A stretch of DNA of 64,000 nucleotides from Actinacidiphila yanglinensis (GTDB lineage: Bacteria; Actinomycetota; Actinomycetes; Streptomycetales; Streptomycetaceae): positions 25,106 through 89,105 of the forward strand of contig NZ_FNVU01000032.1 of the NCBI RefSeq assembly GCF_900107965.1. Direction: 5' to 3'. Of this stretch, positions 50,409 through 59,096 are shown piece after piece. Position 1 is the stretch's first letter. Each line of letters begins with the position of its first letter. A program made the translations under genes and the position numbers. The notes under the pieces were generated by a model. That model saw nothing but the letters and a program-made list of their open reading frames with translations. It did no database searches and had not been told where the DNA came from.

Positions 50409-50801
50409 ATGGGGATGGACCAGGTGGCTCTTGAAGCCGCTCTCCACGATGCCGAGCAGAGGCTGCAGGCCGCTGTTCGCGCAGGTGATGCGCAGGAATT
50501 GGACCGGCTCCTGGACGACCGTGTCATCTACACAGGACCTGACGGCAGCACCATGACGAAGGAGGAGGACCTGGGAGCGCACAGGTCCCGGGCCCTGGCC
50601 GTCGAGGTCTTCGACCAGCAGGACCTGCACGTGACCGTGGTGGACTCCACCGGGATCACTCGCGTACTGGCCCGGCTTGAGGGCACCGCTGGAGGACATC
50701 CGTTCAAGGCGCGCCTTCGCTACACCCGCACCTGGATTCACGCTGACGGCAGCTGGCGCGTCCTTGCCGCCCACGCCAGCGCCGTCCCGGATCTCGGGTA
50801 A
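50409..50801 (+). CDS. NTF2-like/DUF4440 family protein
   Basis: A 130-residue cytoplasmic protein. The ATG at 50409 is preceded by AAGGAGG. It follows the DUF4440 SnoaL-like cone fold: an N-terminal helix (LEAALHDAEQRLQAAVRAGDAQELDRLLDDRVIYTGPDGS), then beta strands (VTVVDSTGITRVLARLEGTAGGHPFKARLRYTRTWIHADGSWRVLAAHAS). Members bind small ligands or act as isomerase-like enzymes; the role here is unknown. Confidence 0.85.
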   Translation: MGMDQVALEAALHDAEQRLQAAVRAGDAQELDRLLDDRVIYTGPDGSTMTKEEDLGAHRSRALAVEVFDQQDLHVTVVDSTGITRVLARLEGTAGGHPFKARLRYTRTWIHADGSWRVLAAHASAVPDLG

Positions 50802-51158
50802 GGACTTACGGATCGGCCAGGCACGCGGGCGAAGCTCCCTTGGCGACTCCGGCGCGGCCGGCCTGGGCCGGCCTGGGCCGGCCTGGCGCGCAGCTGCCGT
50901 GGGCATCCTCGGTGCGGACGGTCTCGCCGTTCCGTCCACACCGGTCCGGGCCGAGCGGCATGATGGACGGGGATGGCGGGCCGGGCGCACGCTCAGCGGA
51001 CCGCCGGCACGGCAGCGGATCGCCGGGTTCTGATACGCGAGCTCCTGGGCGTTCGCGGCCCGCGGACGCGGGCCCTCGGCCTCTTCCCAGCCGTGTCCCC
51101 GGAGCGCGCCTGCCCGCTCGAACACCTCCGTCCCGCGCTGAGAACACGAGGAGGCTCC
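50802..51158. other. Intergenic with GC repeat
   Basis: A 357-bp stretch with no convincing gene. GCCGGCCTGG is repeated three times without interruption at 50857-50886. The right end must carry the promoter of the NTPase/TPR module. Confidence 0.45.
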
Positions 51159-51677
51159 ATGGCGGACCCGCTGACAGCTCTGGCCATGACGGGCGCGACG
51201 ACCCTGGTGGCCTCGATGGCCACCAGCGCCTGGCAGAGCGCCCGTTCCCGCACCGCAGCACTGTTCCACCGCGGTGGGGAGGACGAGCGGCTCGTCGGGA
51301 CCCGGCTGGACCGCAGCGCCGCCCGCGTGGAGGGCGCCGCGGAAACCGACGGCGTCCGTGACGGCCAGATCGGACGATGGCGAGACGACTTCGAGGATCT
51401 CCTGCGCGACCATCCGGAGGCCGAGGGCGAGCTGCGGGGCCTGATCCAGGAGATCCAGCGGCAGCTTCCGCCGGTACGGCAGCAATGGGTCCAGCACATC
51501 ACCGCACGCGACGGCGGGTCGGCCTACGGCGCGCAGGGCCCGGGCAGCAGCGTCAACGTCCACCACCACGCCGACTCCGGGCACCAACTGCCCCTCCCGC
51601 ACGGGGGTCCGGCCGATCCCCCCGGTTCCCCGGGGTCCGCTGATCCGGCCGATCCGGCCGCAGGAAACTCCCGGTGA
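51159..51677 (+). CDS. Small partner protein of the NTPase/TPR module
   Basis: A 172-residue protein. The ATG at 51159 has GAGGAGG upstream. The first 45 residues (MADPLTALAMTGATTLVASMATSAWQSARSRTAALF) form an amphipathic or hydrophobic helical segment seen at the start of many streptomycete proteins encoded before TPR or NTPase genes. A helical middle (EDERLVGTRLDRSAARVEGA to PPVRQQWVQHI) and a His/Gly/Pro-rich tail (SAYGAQGPGSSVNVHHHAD) follow. The stop overlaps the next gene start by 4 bases, so they are translationally coupled. It may be an effector, sensor or adaptor; function unknown. Confidence 0.7.
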   Translation: MADPLTALAMTGATTLVASMATSAWQSARSRTAALFHRGGEDERLVGTRLDRSAARVEGAAETDGVRDGQIGRWRDDFEDLLRDHPEAEGELRGLIQEIQRQLPPVRQQWVQHITARDGGSAYGAQGPGSSVNVHHHADSGHQLPLPHGGPADPPGSPGSADPADPAAGNSR

Positions 51678-52975
51678 CCTCCCCTTCGCCGGAGCACCGA
51701 CAGCCGCCTGGGCCCGATCAGATGGCGCAGGAGCCCGACGGCACGGTGCAGGTGGTGCGGGCCGAGAACGGTGTGGCCTACGGGACGGTCGGCGCTGACA
51801 TCCACGTCTTCGGCGACGGCGTGCCGCTGTACCTGCTGGAGAACTGGCGCCCGCCACCGCAGGCGGACCCGGAGTTCCTGAGGGCAATGCCCAGCAGGAT
51901 GCTCAACGCCCGTTTCGCCGTCGTCGACTTCACCGGCCGACGCCAGGAACTGGCCGGCCTCCACCAGTGGTGCCTGAACGGTCCTCGGCTGGCTGCACGA
52001 TGGCTGCACGCCCCCGGTGGTTCGGGCAAGACCCGCCTGGTCGCCCAGTTCGCGCAGGAGTCACTCGCCGAAGGGTGGAAGGTCGTGACCGCCACCCACG
52101 GTCCGGGTACCGTCCTGCCGCCCCCGGGCAGCCAGGACCTGCGCCTGGACGGCGCTGCCGGATTGCTGCTGATCGTCGACTACGCCGACCGTTGGCCCCT
52201 TACCCATCTGACCTGGCTGTTCAGCAATGCCCTTCTCCACCAGTCCGCCGTCCGCACCCGCATTCTGATGCTGGCCCGCGGCGCCGACACCTGGCCGGCC
52301 GTCCGCGCCACCCTGGCCAACTACCAGGCCGACACCTCCGCCCAGCACCTGCCACCTCTCCACGACAGCCCGGACGGCACGGACGGCACCGGGGAGCGGA
52401 TGGAGATGTTCGCCGCCGCCCGCGACAGCTTCGCCGCGCGCTACGCCGTCCCAGCGACCGGAATCCGTCCGCTGCCCCTGGAGCACCCGGACTTCGGGCT
52501 GACGCTGGCCGTGCACATGGCTGCGCTGGTGGCGGTTGACGCCCACGTCACCGGCCGCCGTCCACCGAGCGACATGGCCGCCATGACCATCTACCTGCTG
52601 GACCGCGAACACCTGCACTGGGAACGCCTGCACGGCGACGCCACCCATGAGATCGACCCCGCTGAGCGGACCTACACCACCCCGTCCGCCGTGATGAACC
52701 AGGCCGTGTTCACCGCCGCCCTCACCGGCCCTCTCTCCCGCCCCGCAGACCGCAGTGCTGGAAACCCTCCACCTGCCGGCACCCGCGGAACAGGTCGCCA
52801 CCGATCACGCCGTCTGCTACCCACCGACCGCCCCGGGGCAGGACACCGTCCTGGAACCGCTCTCGCCCGACCGCCTGGCCGAGGACTTCCTCGCCCTCAC
52901 GCTCCCCGGCCACCAGGCCGATTACCCTGCCCAGCTCTGGGCGTCCACCGTCAGCACCACCCTGCTCGCCCGTGA
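51674..52975 (+). CDS. STAND-type NTPase, N-terminal part (frame broken near 52.74 kb)
   Basis: The GTG at 51674 starts an NTPase whose meaningful reading frame ends near VFTAALTGPLSR (about 52740). Beyond that this frame is low-complexity Pro/Arg/Gly sequence until 52975. Walker A is HAPGGSGKTRLVAQFAQ near residue 117, and Walker B is LLLIVDYADRW near 167. A further helical region follows (RILMLARGADTWPAV, FGLTLAVHMAALVAVDAHVTGRRP). The natural continuation QTAVLETLHLPAP lies in the next frame at 52755. It looks like one gene split by a +1 shift in a C-rich stretch. Confidence 0.72.
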   Translation: MTSPSPEHRQPPGPDQMAQEPDGTVQVVRAENGVAYGTVGADIHVFGDGVPLYLLENWRPPPQADPEFLRAMPSRMLNARFAVVDFTGRRQELAGLHQWCLNGPRLAARWLHAPGGSGKTRLVAQFAQESLAEGWKVVTATHGPGTVLPPPGSQDLRLDGAAGLLLIVDYADRWPLTHLTWLFSNALLHQSAVRTRILMLARGADTWPAVRATLANYQADTSAQHLPPLHDSPDGTDGTGERMEMFAAARDSFAARYAVPATGIRPLPLEHPDFGLTLAVHMAALVAVDAHVTGRRPPSDMAAMTIYLLDREHLHWERLHGDATHEIDPAERTYTTPSAVMNQAVFTAALTGPLSRPADRSAGNPPPAGTRGTGRHRSRRLLPTDRPGAGHRPGTALARPPGRGLPRPHAPRPPGRLPCPALGVHRQHHPARP

Positions 52976-54518
52976 GAGCAATCGCACCGCGCGCGTCTGG
53001 ACCTCCCGTGCCGTCACCTTCCTCGCCAACGCCGCCGAACGCTGGCCCCATCTCGGCCCGCGCCACCTCTTCCCCCTCCTCCGCGCCGACCCCCAACTCG
53101 CCCTCACCGCCGGCAGCGCCGCCCTCACCGCCCTGGCCGGCCTGGACGACATCGATCCCGCCCTCCTGGAAGCAATCGCATCCCGCTTCCCCGAAGAGAG
53201 GCACGTCGACCTCGACATCGGCATCGCCTCCGTCGCTTCCCGGCTGGCCCGGCACCGCCTCGCCGGCACCGGCAACCCCACCGACCGCGCCGCCATCCAC
53301 CACGACCTCAGCATCCGCCTGTTCAACGCCGGCCGGCACGAAGAGGCACTGGCCGCATCGCAACAGGCCGTCACCCTCTACCGTGCACTGCCAGCGGACC
53401 AACTGGCCCCTCAGGACTCCGACAGGGTCGAGGCCAACCGTGGGATATCCCTCCGGAGCCTCGGCCTTCGCCTGTACCAGCTCGGCCGCTGGAGCGAGGC
53501 GCTGGACGCGACGGAGGAAGCCGTCACCATCCTGCGCCGGCTGGCCGCCCACGACCCGAACGGTTTCCGGGGCGAGCTCTCCGCGGCGCTGCTGGACCTC
53601 AGTCGGCACCTGTCGAGGGTGGGCCGATGGACCGAGGCCACAGCCCGGGTCGAGGAGTCGGTGGAGAGGTACCGGGAGCCGGCCGCGAGCGACCCCGTCG
53701 CGCACGAATCCGGCCTCAGCGCCTCACTGGGAGGACTGAGCATCTGCCTGACCCATGTGGGGCGGTGGGATGACGCACTGGCAGCGGCCCGGGAGGCCGT
53801 CTCCATCCTCCGGCGGCTGGCGGACCGCAGCCCGGCGCGCTACGAGCCCGACCTCGCCACCGCACTGCACAACCTCGGCGCGGACCTGTCCCGCCTGCAG
53901 CGGATGCCGGAGGCACTGGCCGCAGTCGAGGAGGCCGTGGCCGTCAACCGGCGGCTGGCCGCGGCCAATCCCGCCGCCCACGAAGCCGACCTCGCCGACG
54001 GGCTGACCAGTCTGAGCCTGCGCCGGCTCGCTGCGGGGCGCAGAGCGCAAGCGCTGGCTGCGGTGGAGGAGGCCGTGGCGGTCTACCGGCGGCTGGTGGC
54101 CGGGACCAATCCCGCCGCGTATGAATCCTCCTTCGCCGAGGGACTGCTGAGTCTCGGTTTCAGCCTGCTGTTCTCCGCAGGCAGGGTGTCCGACGCCTTG
54201 GCCGCTGTCGAGGAGGCGGTGGCGGTCAACCGGCGGCTGGCCGCGGGCGATCCCGCCGCCCACGAGCACCAGCTCGTCGTGTCGCTTGCCGGCCTCGCCG
54301 GGCTGCGAGCAGAGACCGGAACGGACCTCACGGAAGCGCTGCGGGCGGTCGTGGAATCCCTCACCATCAGCCGGCGGCTGGAAGAGAACGCACCAATGGA
54401 CGTGATGGCCGGCTTGACCGGCACGGTCCGTGAGGTGTCCACCCGGCTCGCGGTCGTGCTGGAAGCGGCCGGCCGCGGGCGTGAGGCAGCCGAGTTGCGC
54501 TCACTGCTCGCGCGCTGA
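52755..54518 (+). CDS. TPR-repeat C-terminal part of the split STAND NTPase
   Basis: A 587-residue open frame beginning at GTG. The first 150 residues (ETLHLPAPAEQVATDHAVCYPPTAPGQDTVLEPLSPDRLAEDFLAL) continue the NTPase helical region, so the protein probably lacks its own true start. From about 175 to 560 there are about nine TPR-like repeats of about 45-50 residues with recurring (D/E)AL.A.EEAV.I.RRLA..DP. This layout (NTPase plus TPR sensor) is that of STAND signalling ATPases, in which TPRs sense a trigger. With the small partner gene it forms a candidate defence module. No ribosome site is evident before 52755. Confidence 0.7.
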   Translation: MLETLHLPAPAEQVATDHAVCYPPTAPGQDTVLEPLSPDRLAEDFLALTLPGHQADYPAQLWASTVSTTLLARESNRTARVWTSRAVTFLANAAERWPHLGPRHLFPLLRADPQLALTAGSAALTALAGLDDIDPALLEAIASRFPEERHVDLDIGIASVASRLARHRLAGTGNPTDRAAIHHDLSIRLFNAGRHEEALAASQQAVTLYRALPADQLAPQDSDRVEANRGISLRSLGLRLYQLGRWSEALDATEEAVTILRRLAAHDPNGFRGELSAALLDLSRHLSRVGRWTEATARVEESVERYREPAASDPVAHESGLSASLGGLSICLTHVGRWDDALAAAREAVSILRRLADRSPARYEPDLATALHNLGADLSRLQRMPEALAAVEEAVAVNRRLAAANPAAHEADLADGLTSLSLRRLAAGRRAQALAAVEEAVAVYRRLVAGTNPAAYESSFAEGLLSLGFSLLFSAGRVSDALAAVEEAVAVNRRLAAGDPAAHEHQLVVSLAGLAGLRAETGTDLTEALRAVVESLTISRRLEENAPMDVMAGLTGTVREVSTRLAVVLEAAGRGREAAELRSLLAR

Positions 54519-54802
54519 TCCCTCCCCCGCGCTGGAGAAGCCGACAAAGGCCCGAACGTCCGCACGGGCCGGCGTGACCACACGAGGACAGGTCGACACA
54601 CTGATCCTGCGGATCCGGCCCTCCACCCGGTGCACTCGGGTGGGTCCCCCGGCAGGGCCGAGGGACCCGTGGGCCCCCGGCCCGCCGATCCCGTGCCTCG
54701 CGCAGCGTGCGTGGCCGACCGCCGACAGGCACGGTCGGCCCGCCGGGCCCGACCCGCTCCGCTGCCCCAGGGACCGGATGTCCCGCCCCGGGTGGAACAG
54801 GT
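54519..54802. other. Intergenic, convergent
   Basis: A 284-bp gap between the plus-strand TPR gene and the minus-strand oxidoreductase. No gene is seen. A terminator would be expected, but none with a clear perfect stem was recognised. Confidence 0.4.
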
Positions 54803-55708
54803 TCAGATGCGGACCACGATCTTCCCCCGCGTGTGTCCGCGCTCCGCGTACGCATGCGCTTCCGCGATCCCTTCGAGGGGGTACGTCCGCTCGATGCGCG
54901 GTGTGTACTGGCCCTGCCCGGCGAGTCGGGCCGCTTCGTCGAGGAGCGCGGGGTCGTTCTCCGCGTTGGCCAGGTGCACACCCAGGCGATGGGCGTTGGC
55001 GTGGTCGGCGATCGTCGACACGCGGGCAGGATCGCCGACGATCGTGACGAGATCGGCCAGGGACCCGGAGGCCGCGGTGTCGAGGGCGATGTCGACACCA
55101 TTCGGGGCCAGGGCGGCGAGGCGCTCCGCGAGGCCGGCGCCGTAGGTGGTGGGAACCGCTCCCAGCGAGATGAGGAACTCGTGGTTGCGCGGGCTGGCCG
55201 TCCCGATCACGGTGGCGCCCTGAGCCACCGCGAACTCGACCGCGGCACTGCCCACGCCACCGGCGGCACCCTCGACGAGAAGGGTGCGTCCCCGCAGCGG
55301 GCCGAGCGGCTTCAGCCCGCCGAACGCGGTCACGGATGCCAGAGCGGCGCCGGCCGCCTCCTCGTCGGTCCACGTGGCAGGCGCGTGTGCCCAGGCCGAG
55401 AGCACGGCCAGCTCCGCCGTCGCGCCGGTGATGCCGCCCAGCCCGAAGACGCGATCGCCGACGCTCACCCCCTGCACCCCCTCACCGGTCTCGTCGACCA
55501 CGCCGGCGGCCTCGCGGCCGGGAATCGCGGGCAGGTCCACGGGGAACACCGCGCTCACCGCACCGGAGCGCACCTTCCAGTCGACGGGATTGACGCCGGC
55601 CGCCGCGACCCGGACGCGGATCTCGCCGGGCCCGGGACGCGGGTCGGGCACCTGCTCGATCACGAGGGTCTCCACACCGCCGTACTCGTGATAACGGGCT
55701 GCGCGCAT
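54803..55708 (-). CDS. NADP-dependent quinone oxidoreductase (medium-chain dehydrogenase, zinc-free type)
   Basis: A 301-residue cytoplasmic enzyme. The N-terminal GroES-like domain reads MRAARYHEYGGVETLVIEQVPDPRPGPGEIRVRVAAAGVNPVDWKVRSG. The Rossmann part includes RTLLVEGAAGGVGSAAVEFAVAQGATVIGTAS near residues 140-170, with AAGGVG as the NADP loop. The structural zinc Cys residues are absent, as usual in the QOR subfamily. It ends ARGKIVVRI-like (HTRGKIVVRI), a standard QOR ending. Substrates are quinones or enones. Expression is probably independent. Confidence 0.93.
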   Translation of the reverse strand: MRAARYHEYGGVETLVIEQVPDPRPGPGEIRVRVAAAGVNPVDWKVRSGAVSAVFPVDLPAIPGREAAGVVDETGEGVQGVSVGDRVFGLGGITGATAELAVLSAWAHAPATWTDEEAAGAALASVTAFGGLKPLGPLRGRTLLVEGAAGGVGSAAVEFAVAQGATVIGTASPRNHEFLISLGAVPTTYGAGLAERLAALAPNGVDIALDTAASGSLADLVTIVGDPARVSTIADHANAHRLGVHLANAENDPALLDEAARLAGQGQYTPRIERTYPLEGIAEAHAYAERGHTRGKIVVRI

Positions 55709-55844
55709 GACGTTCTGCCTTCCGCACGGCCGGAACCGGCCGCTTCATGGGATCAATGGGGTGAACGGTCGGCGAGCGCCGACGCCGACCACGCTAGGAC
55801 CTGACGCGGGTGTCAGGTGCAAGCCGGGCCGACGCCCGGGCAGA

Positions 55845-55876
55845 GAAGGGCCCCGCGGCGAACCGCGGGGCCCTTC
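55845..55876. terminator. Hairpin terminator
   Basis: A perfect 14-bp stem, GAAGGGCCCCGCGG (55845-55858) with 55863-55876, around CGAA. It lies between two minus-strand genes, upstream of the oxidoreductase and downstream of the chitinase. Confidence 0.6.
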
Positions 55877-55983
55877 GACGTACGTGGTGGAGCTCGCGGC
55901 GGCAGGCCGCAGTGGCCGGCGTCGCGCCGCATCCCGGGGCGATCGCGGAACCTCCACCGCGTCCGGGGGCAGGAGGACGACGG

Positions 55984-56018
55984 GAGCCCCGGGCCGCCGA
56001 GTGGGCGGTCCGGGGCTC
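55984..56018 (-). terminator. Terminator after the chitinase gene
   Basis: A 15-bp stem (55984-55998 with 56004-56018) with one non-Watson-Crick pair and a GAGTG loop, about 45 bp beyond the chitinase stop, followed on the minus strand by GC-rich DNA. Confidence 0.6.
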
Positions 56019-56063
56019 TCGTCGTTTGGGAGGTTCAGCCGGAGCCGGTGTACGGAGTGGGCG

Positions 56064-57428
56064 TCAGCTGGAGAGATTCCACTGCTGGTTGGCGCTGTCG
56101 GCGCAGGTCCAGATCTGGAGCCGGGTGCCGTCCGCGGAGCTGGGGCCGGTGGCGTCGAGGCACTTGCCCGAGCCGGTGTTGACCAGTTCCCCGTTGGACT
56201 GGTGCGTCCACTGCTGCGCGGCGGTCCCGTTGCAGTCGTAGAGCTGCACCGTCGATCCGTTCGCCGTCCCGGCCGACGTCACGTCCATGCACTTGCCCAG
56301 CGCCTGGAGCGTCCCGTTGGAGGACGTCCACTGCTGGGCGGTCGTGCCGTTGCAGGTGTAGAGCTGGACGGCGGTGCCGTTGGCGTTGCTCGCGGCCGCG
56401 ACGTCGACGCACTTGCCGCCGTAGCCGGTGATCTGCCCGCCTCCGGTGGGCGGCGGAGTGGTGGTGCCGCCGGTGATCTGGTTGAAGATCCGGGAGTAGG
56501 CGTAGCAGGTGCCCTTGTCGTAGCCGTCGACCTCCCAGAAGGACAGCTCCTGGACGCCGTTGGCGGCGGCGAAGGACTCCAGCGCGGTGGCGTTGGCCTG
56601 GGTGAAGTTCTCGTTGTCGTCGTTCTGCCCGGCGATCGGCGTCAGTCCGATCTTGCCGTACGCGGCGGACGTGGAGATCCCGTACACGCTCGCGAGCTGG
56701 GCGGCCGTGGCCTTGGCGGCCGACTCGGCGTCGTTGAAGGCGTTCTGACCGTCACCGAAGTCCATGGTCATGATGTTGACCAGGTTGACGTTCACGCCCT
56801 TGCTCTTGGCGTCCTTCAGCAGGTTGAGCTGGGTGGAGGGCAGGCCGCTCGGGTCGACCGCGAGGGTGTAGTCGATCTGTACCGAGGGGTCCTCGGCCTG
56901 GAGAGCCGCCAGGGCCTGGTTCCGCCGGGTGTTGGCGGCCGAGTCGCTGATCACGCTGCCTTCGATGTCGAAGTCCAGGCGATCGACCCCGTAGGTGTTG
57001 ACGATGTTGAGGTAGGCAGCGGTCAGTGAGGTGACCGAGGTGCAGGTCTGCGCTATCTCGTTGGGGTTGTTGCCGTCCGGTTCGCCGCCGAACGACGGGA
57101 TCACCGAGCCGCCGGCCGACTTGAGCGCGTTGATCTGCGAGGTGAAGGACCCCACGGAGCCCCCCGCGCCCCATTGCGGAGTGCACCCGGACTGGGGGAC
57201 GAGGAAGGCCAGCGTGTAGTTCTTGAGCCCGGTGGCGGCCATGTCCGCGGCCATGTCACCGGCGTTCCCGCTGTTGATGTAGAGATACGGCGCGGCGTAA
57301 TGGGCCGGGAGGCTGGAGGCGGCCTCGGAGGCGGCGATGGAGGAGGAGGCGGTGGAGAAGGTCATCGCCACTGCTGCCACCGGCAGCGCGGAGGCGACGA
57401 GCATTTTCCTTCTGAGTGACCATGTCAC
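56064..57428 (-). CDS. Secreted GH18 chitinase with C-terminal ricin-type (CBM13) lectin domain
   Basis: A 454-residue secreted enzyme that hydrolyses chitin. The GTG at 57426-57428 has CAGGAG about 9 bases upstream. Signal peptide to about residue 34. The GH18 TIM barrel occupies about 45-320. The signature GVDRLDFDIEG near residue 147 has the DxDxE catalytic motif, and PSFGG is the second family motif. The barrel is small, like ChiC/ChiD-type bacterial GH18 enzymes. A Thr/Pro/Gly linker is followed by a ricin-type beta-trefoil (about 330-454) with three QQW repeats (AQQWTSSNG, AQQWTHQSN, NQQWNLSS). Probably induced by chitin oligomers or GlcNAc. Confidence 0.93.
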   Translation of the reverse strand: MTWSLRRKMLVASALPVAAVAMTFSTASSSIAASEAASSLPAHYAAPYLYINSGNAGDMAADMAATGLKNYTLAFLVPQSGCTPQWGAGGSVGSFTSQINALKSAGGSVIPSFGGEPDGNNPNEIAQTCTSVTSLTAAYLNIVNTYGVDRLDFDIEGSVISDSAANTRRNQALAALQAEDPSVQIDYTLAVDPSGLPSTQLNLLKDAKSKGVNVNLVNIMTMDFGDGQNAFNDAESAAKATAAQLASVYGISTSAAYGKIGLTPIAGQNDDNENFTQANATALESFAAANGVQELSFWEVDGYDKGTCYAYSRIFNQITGGTTTPPPTGGGQITGYGGKCVDVAAASNANGTAVQLYTCNGTTAQQWTSSNGTLQALGKCMDVTSAGTANGSTVQLYDCNGTAAQQWTHQSNGELVNTGSGKCLDATGPSSADGTRLQIWTCADSANQQWNLSS

Positions 57429-58121
57429 AGGCGTACTCCTGGTGCAGACGGAAGCGTGGGGTTCTTCCGCGGACCGCCCGCGCCGCAGACCCCGGGGACA
57501 CCAGGGGCCCGCCGCGCCAAGGCCGCGGTCGGAGGGTGCGTGGAACGGGTGGGGGGTGGGGAGGTCGGTGGGGGGACTCGGGGTCGGCGAGCGGGGCCGA
57601 TGGCCCCGACCGCCAGGGAGTTGCCGGACCGTCCAGCGTCCGGCGTCTCGTCAGCAGGCAATCCTTACTGCGAACGGGCTGGACCCGAGGCCGAGTTGGA
57701 CCCCATCCCGACGTGGGAGCCGGAGCCGGTTCTTGCCTGGGAGGCCTGTTCGATCGATGTCGCGTCCGCAGTTAACTAGCGACGGTGACACCACGTCAAG
57801 GTCGTAAGGAAAGTTTCCTAATGAACCTCGGGCGGATTCCTTGCCGTGCTCCGTTCGCAGCGCTGAACCAGGTCCGGGAGCCCGTCATGAACGGATGCTC
57901 CCCGCCCCGGTACGGTCCTGCGCGGACCCATCCGGCGGGCCGGCGACCTGGCCCGGCTCCGGGCACGCCACCACCCCTTTTCCGGATTCAACGCCGCTTC
58001 CTGGAACCGAAGTCACCGGAACCGAACCCGGACATTCACAGGATCATTCCAGGATCGACGCCTCCCTAGGGTCGTAGGTGTCAGCAGGAAACACCGCCAC
58101 CGACAGCCGCTGGAGATCTCG
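57429..58121. other. Long intergenic upstream of the chitinase and a lipoprotein gene
   Basis: About 693 bp between divergently transcribed genes. It must hold both promoters. The only strong element recognised is the AGGAAAGTTTCCT palindrome at 57807-57819. No small gene or RNA was seen. Confidence 0.5.
57807..57819. promoter_or_regulatory. AGGAAA-G-TTTCCT palindrome
   Basis: A perfect 13-bp inverted repeat about 380 bp upstream of the chitinase start and 300 bp upstream of the lipoprotein start. Its AT-rich character stands out in this GC-rich gap, so an operator function is plausible. The regulator is unknown. Confidence 0.45.
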
Positions 58122-58814
58122 ATGCGTACGCGTCCCGCCGCCCGTTCCGCCCGCCTTCTCCTCGCCACTGCCGTCGTGGCGGCCCTCGCGGCCACCGCGA
58201 CCGCCTGCGGCTCCGGAAACGACGACGCGGCAGGCTCCGCGCCCGCCTCCTCCACGGCTCCCGCTTCCCCCCTCGCCCCGTCCTCCTCGGCCGCGGCCCC
58301 GTCCTCGGCCCCCTCCGCGGGCGCGCCCTCCGCCGCGGCGCCGTCCGCCGGCAGCTCCAGCACGGGGGGGTCCGGAAACGACGTGGCGAGCAGCGGAGGC
58401 AAGACCCCCTCCTGCCGCACGGCCGACCTGACCATGCAGGCCAAGAACACCTCGCCCGACAGCCGGACGGGCGACGTCACCGTCCTGATGACCAACAGGG
58501 GCTCGGGCACCTGCTCGGCGGCGGGCTTCGCCGGCGCCGACCTCAAGGACAGCGACGGCACCTCCGTCTCCGTCGCCCGCGGCCGCGAAGTTCCCAAGAT
58601 CACCGACCTGAGGCCCGGCCAGACCGCCAGCTTCAGCATCTCGTACTCAGTCGACACCAGTGGCGACCACCTCTACAACCCGGTCGCCATCCTGACGACG
58701 CCGCCGAACGAGACCCACAGCGTGTCGCTGAAGTGGCCCGCCGGGGCGCCGCCGCTGGCCGGGCCGTACGGCAGCAGCACGATCCAGGTCCACCCGGTCG
58801 CCATCGAAGGCTGA
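58122..58814 (+). CDS. DUF4232 domain lipoprotein
   Basis: A 230-residue exported protein. Signal peptide with lipobox ATAC near residue 29, then a 60-residue Ser/Ala/Pro linker. The DUF4232 domain covers about 95-230: SCRTADLTMQAKNTSPDSRTGDVTVLMTNRGSGTCSAAGFAGADLKDSDG and LRPGQTASFSISY. The two Cys likely form a disulfide. It is similar in layout to the DUF4232 gene at 396. Function unknown. Confidence 0.88.
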   Translation: MRTRPAARSARLLLATAVVAALAATATACGSGNDDAAGSAPASSTAPASPLAPSSSAAAPSSAPSAGAPSAAAPSAGSSSTGGSGNDVASSGGKTPSCRTADLTMQAKNTSPDSRTGDVTVLMTNRGSGTCSAAGFAGADLKDSDGTSVSVARGREVPKITDLRPGQTASFSISYSVDTSGDHLYNPVAILTTPPNETHSVSLKWPAGAPPLAGPYGSSTIQVHPVAIEG

Positions 58815-58870
58815 GGGAAGTAGCGGTTGCGGGCAGCGGCGGTGACCACGGCCGGTGATCGTGCACGTGT

Positions 58871-58928
58871 GAGGGCCTTCCGGGCTCGGTGTGGATGGCG
58901 ACGTCCACGCCGAACCCGGAAGGCCCTC
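58871..58928. repeat. 58-bp near-perfect hairpin
   Basis: Two arms of about 25 bases (58871-58895 and 58904-58928) begin with GAGGGCCTTCCGGG and its exact complement, with two mismatched positions further in and an 8-base loop. It lies between convergent genes, 57 bp after the lipoprotein stop. It may be a strong terminator or paired ends of a lost mobile element. Confidence 0.6.
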
Positions 58929-59096
58929 GTGCGTCACCGTCATGTGCCGGGACAGCCGTCAACCGGGGCCGGCCGTACTGCTCCTGGCGGGCACAGGCGT
59001 GGCATGCCTGGGCGTCGAGATCGGCACCGGCATCCTCCTGCACGTGACGCGGCCGGCCGACGTCCAGTCGGCCCAGTGGTCCCGCCGCCCACGGTC

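Noticed and set aside
56064..57428. Bifunctional lectin without chitinase activity
   Set aside because: The GH18 DxDxE motif (DFDIE) is intact, so an inactive chi-lectin is unlikely.
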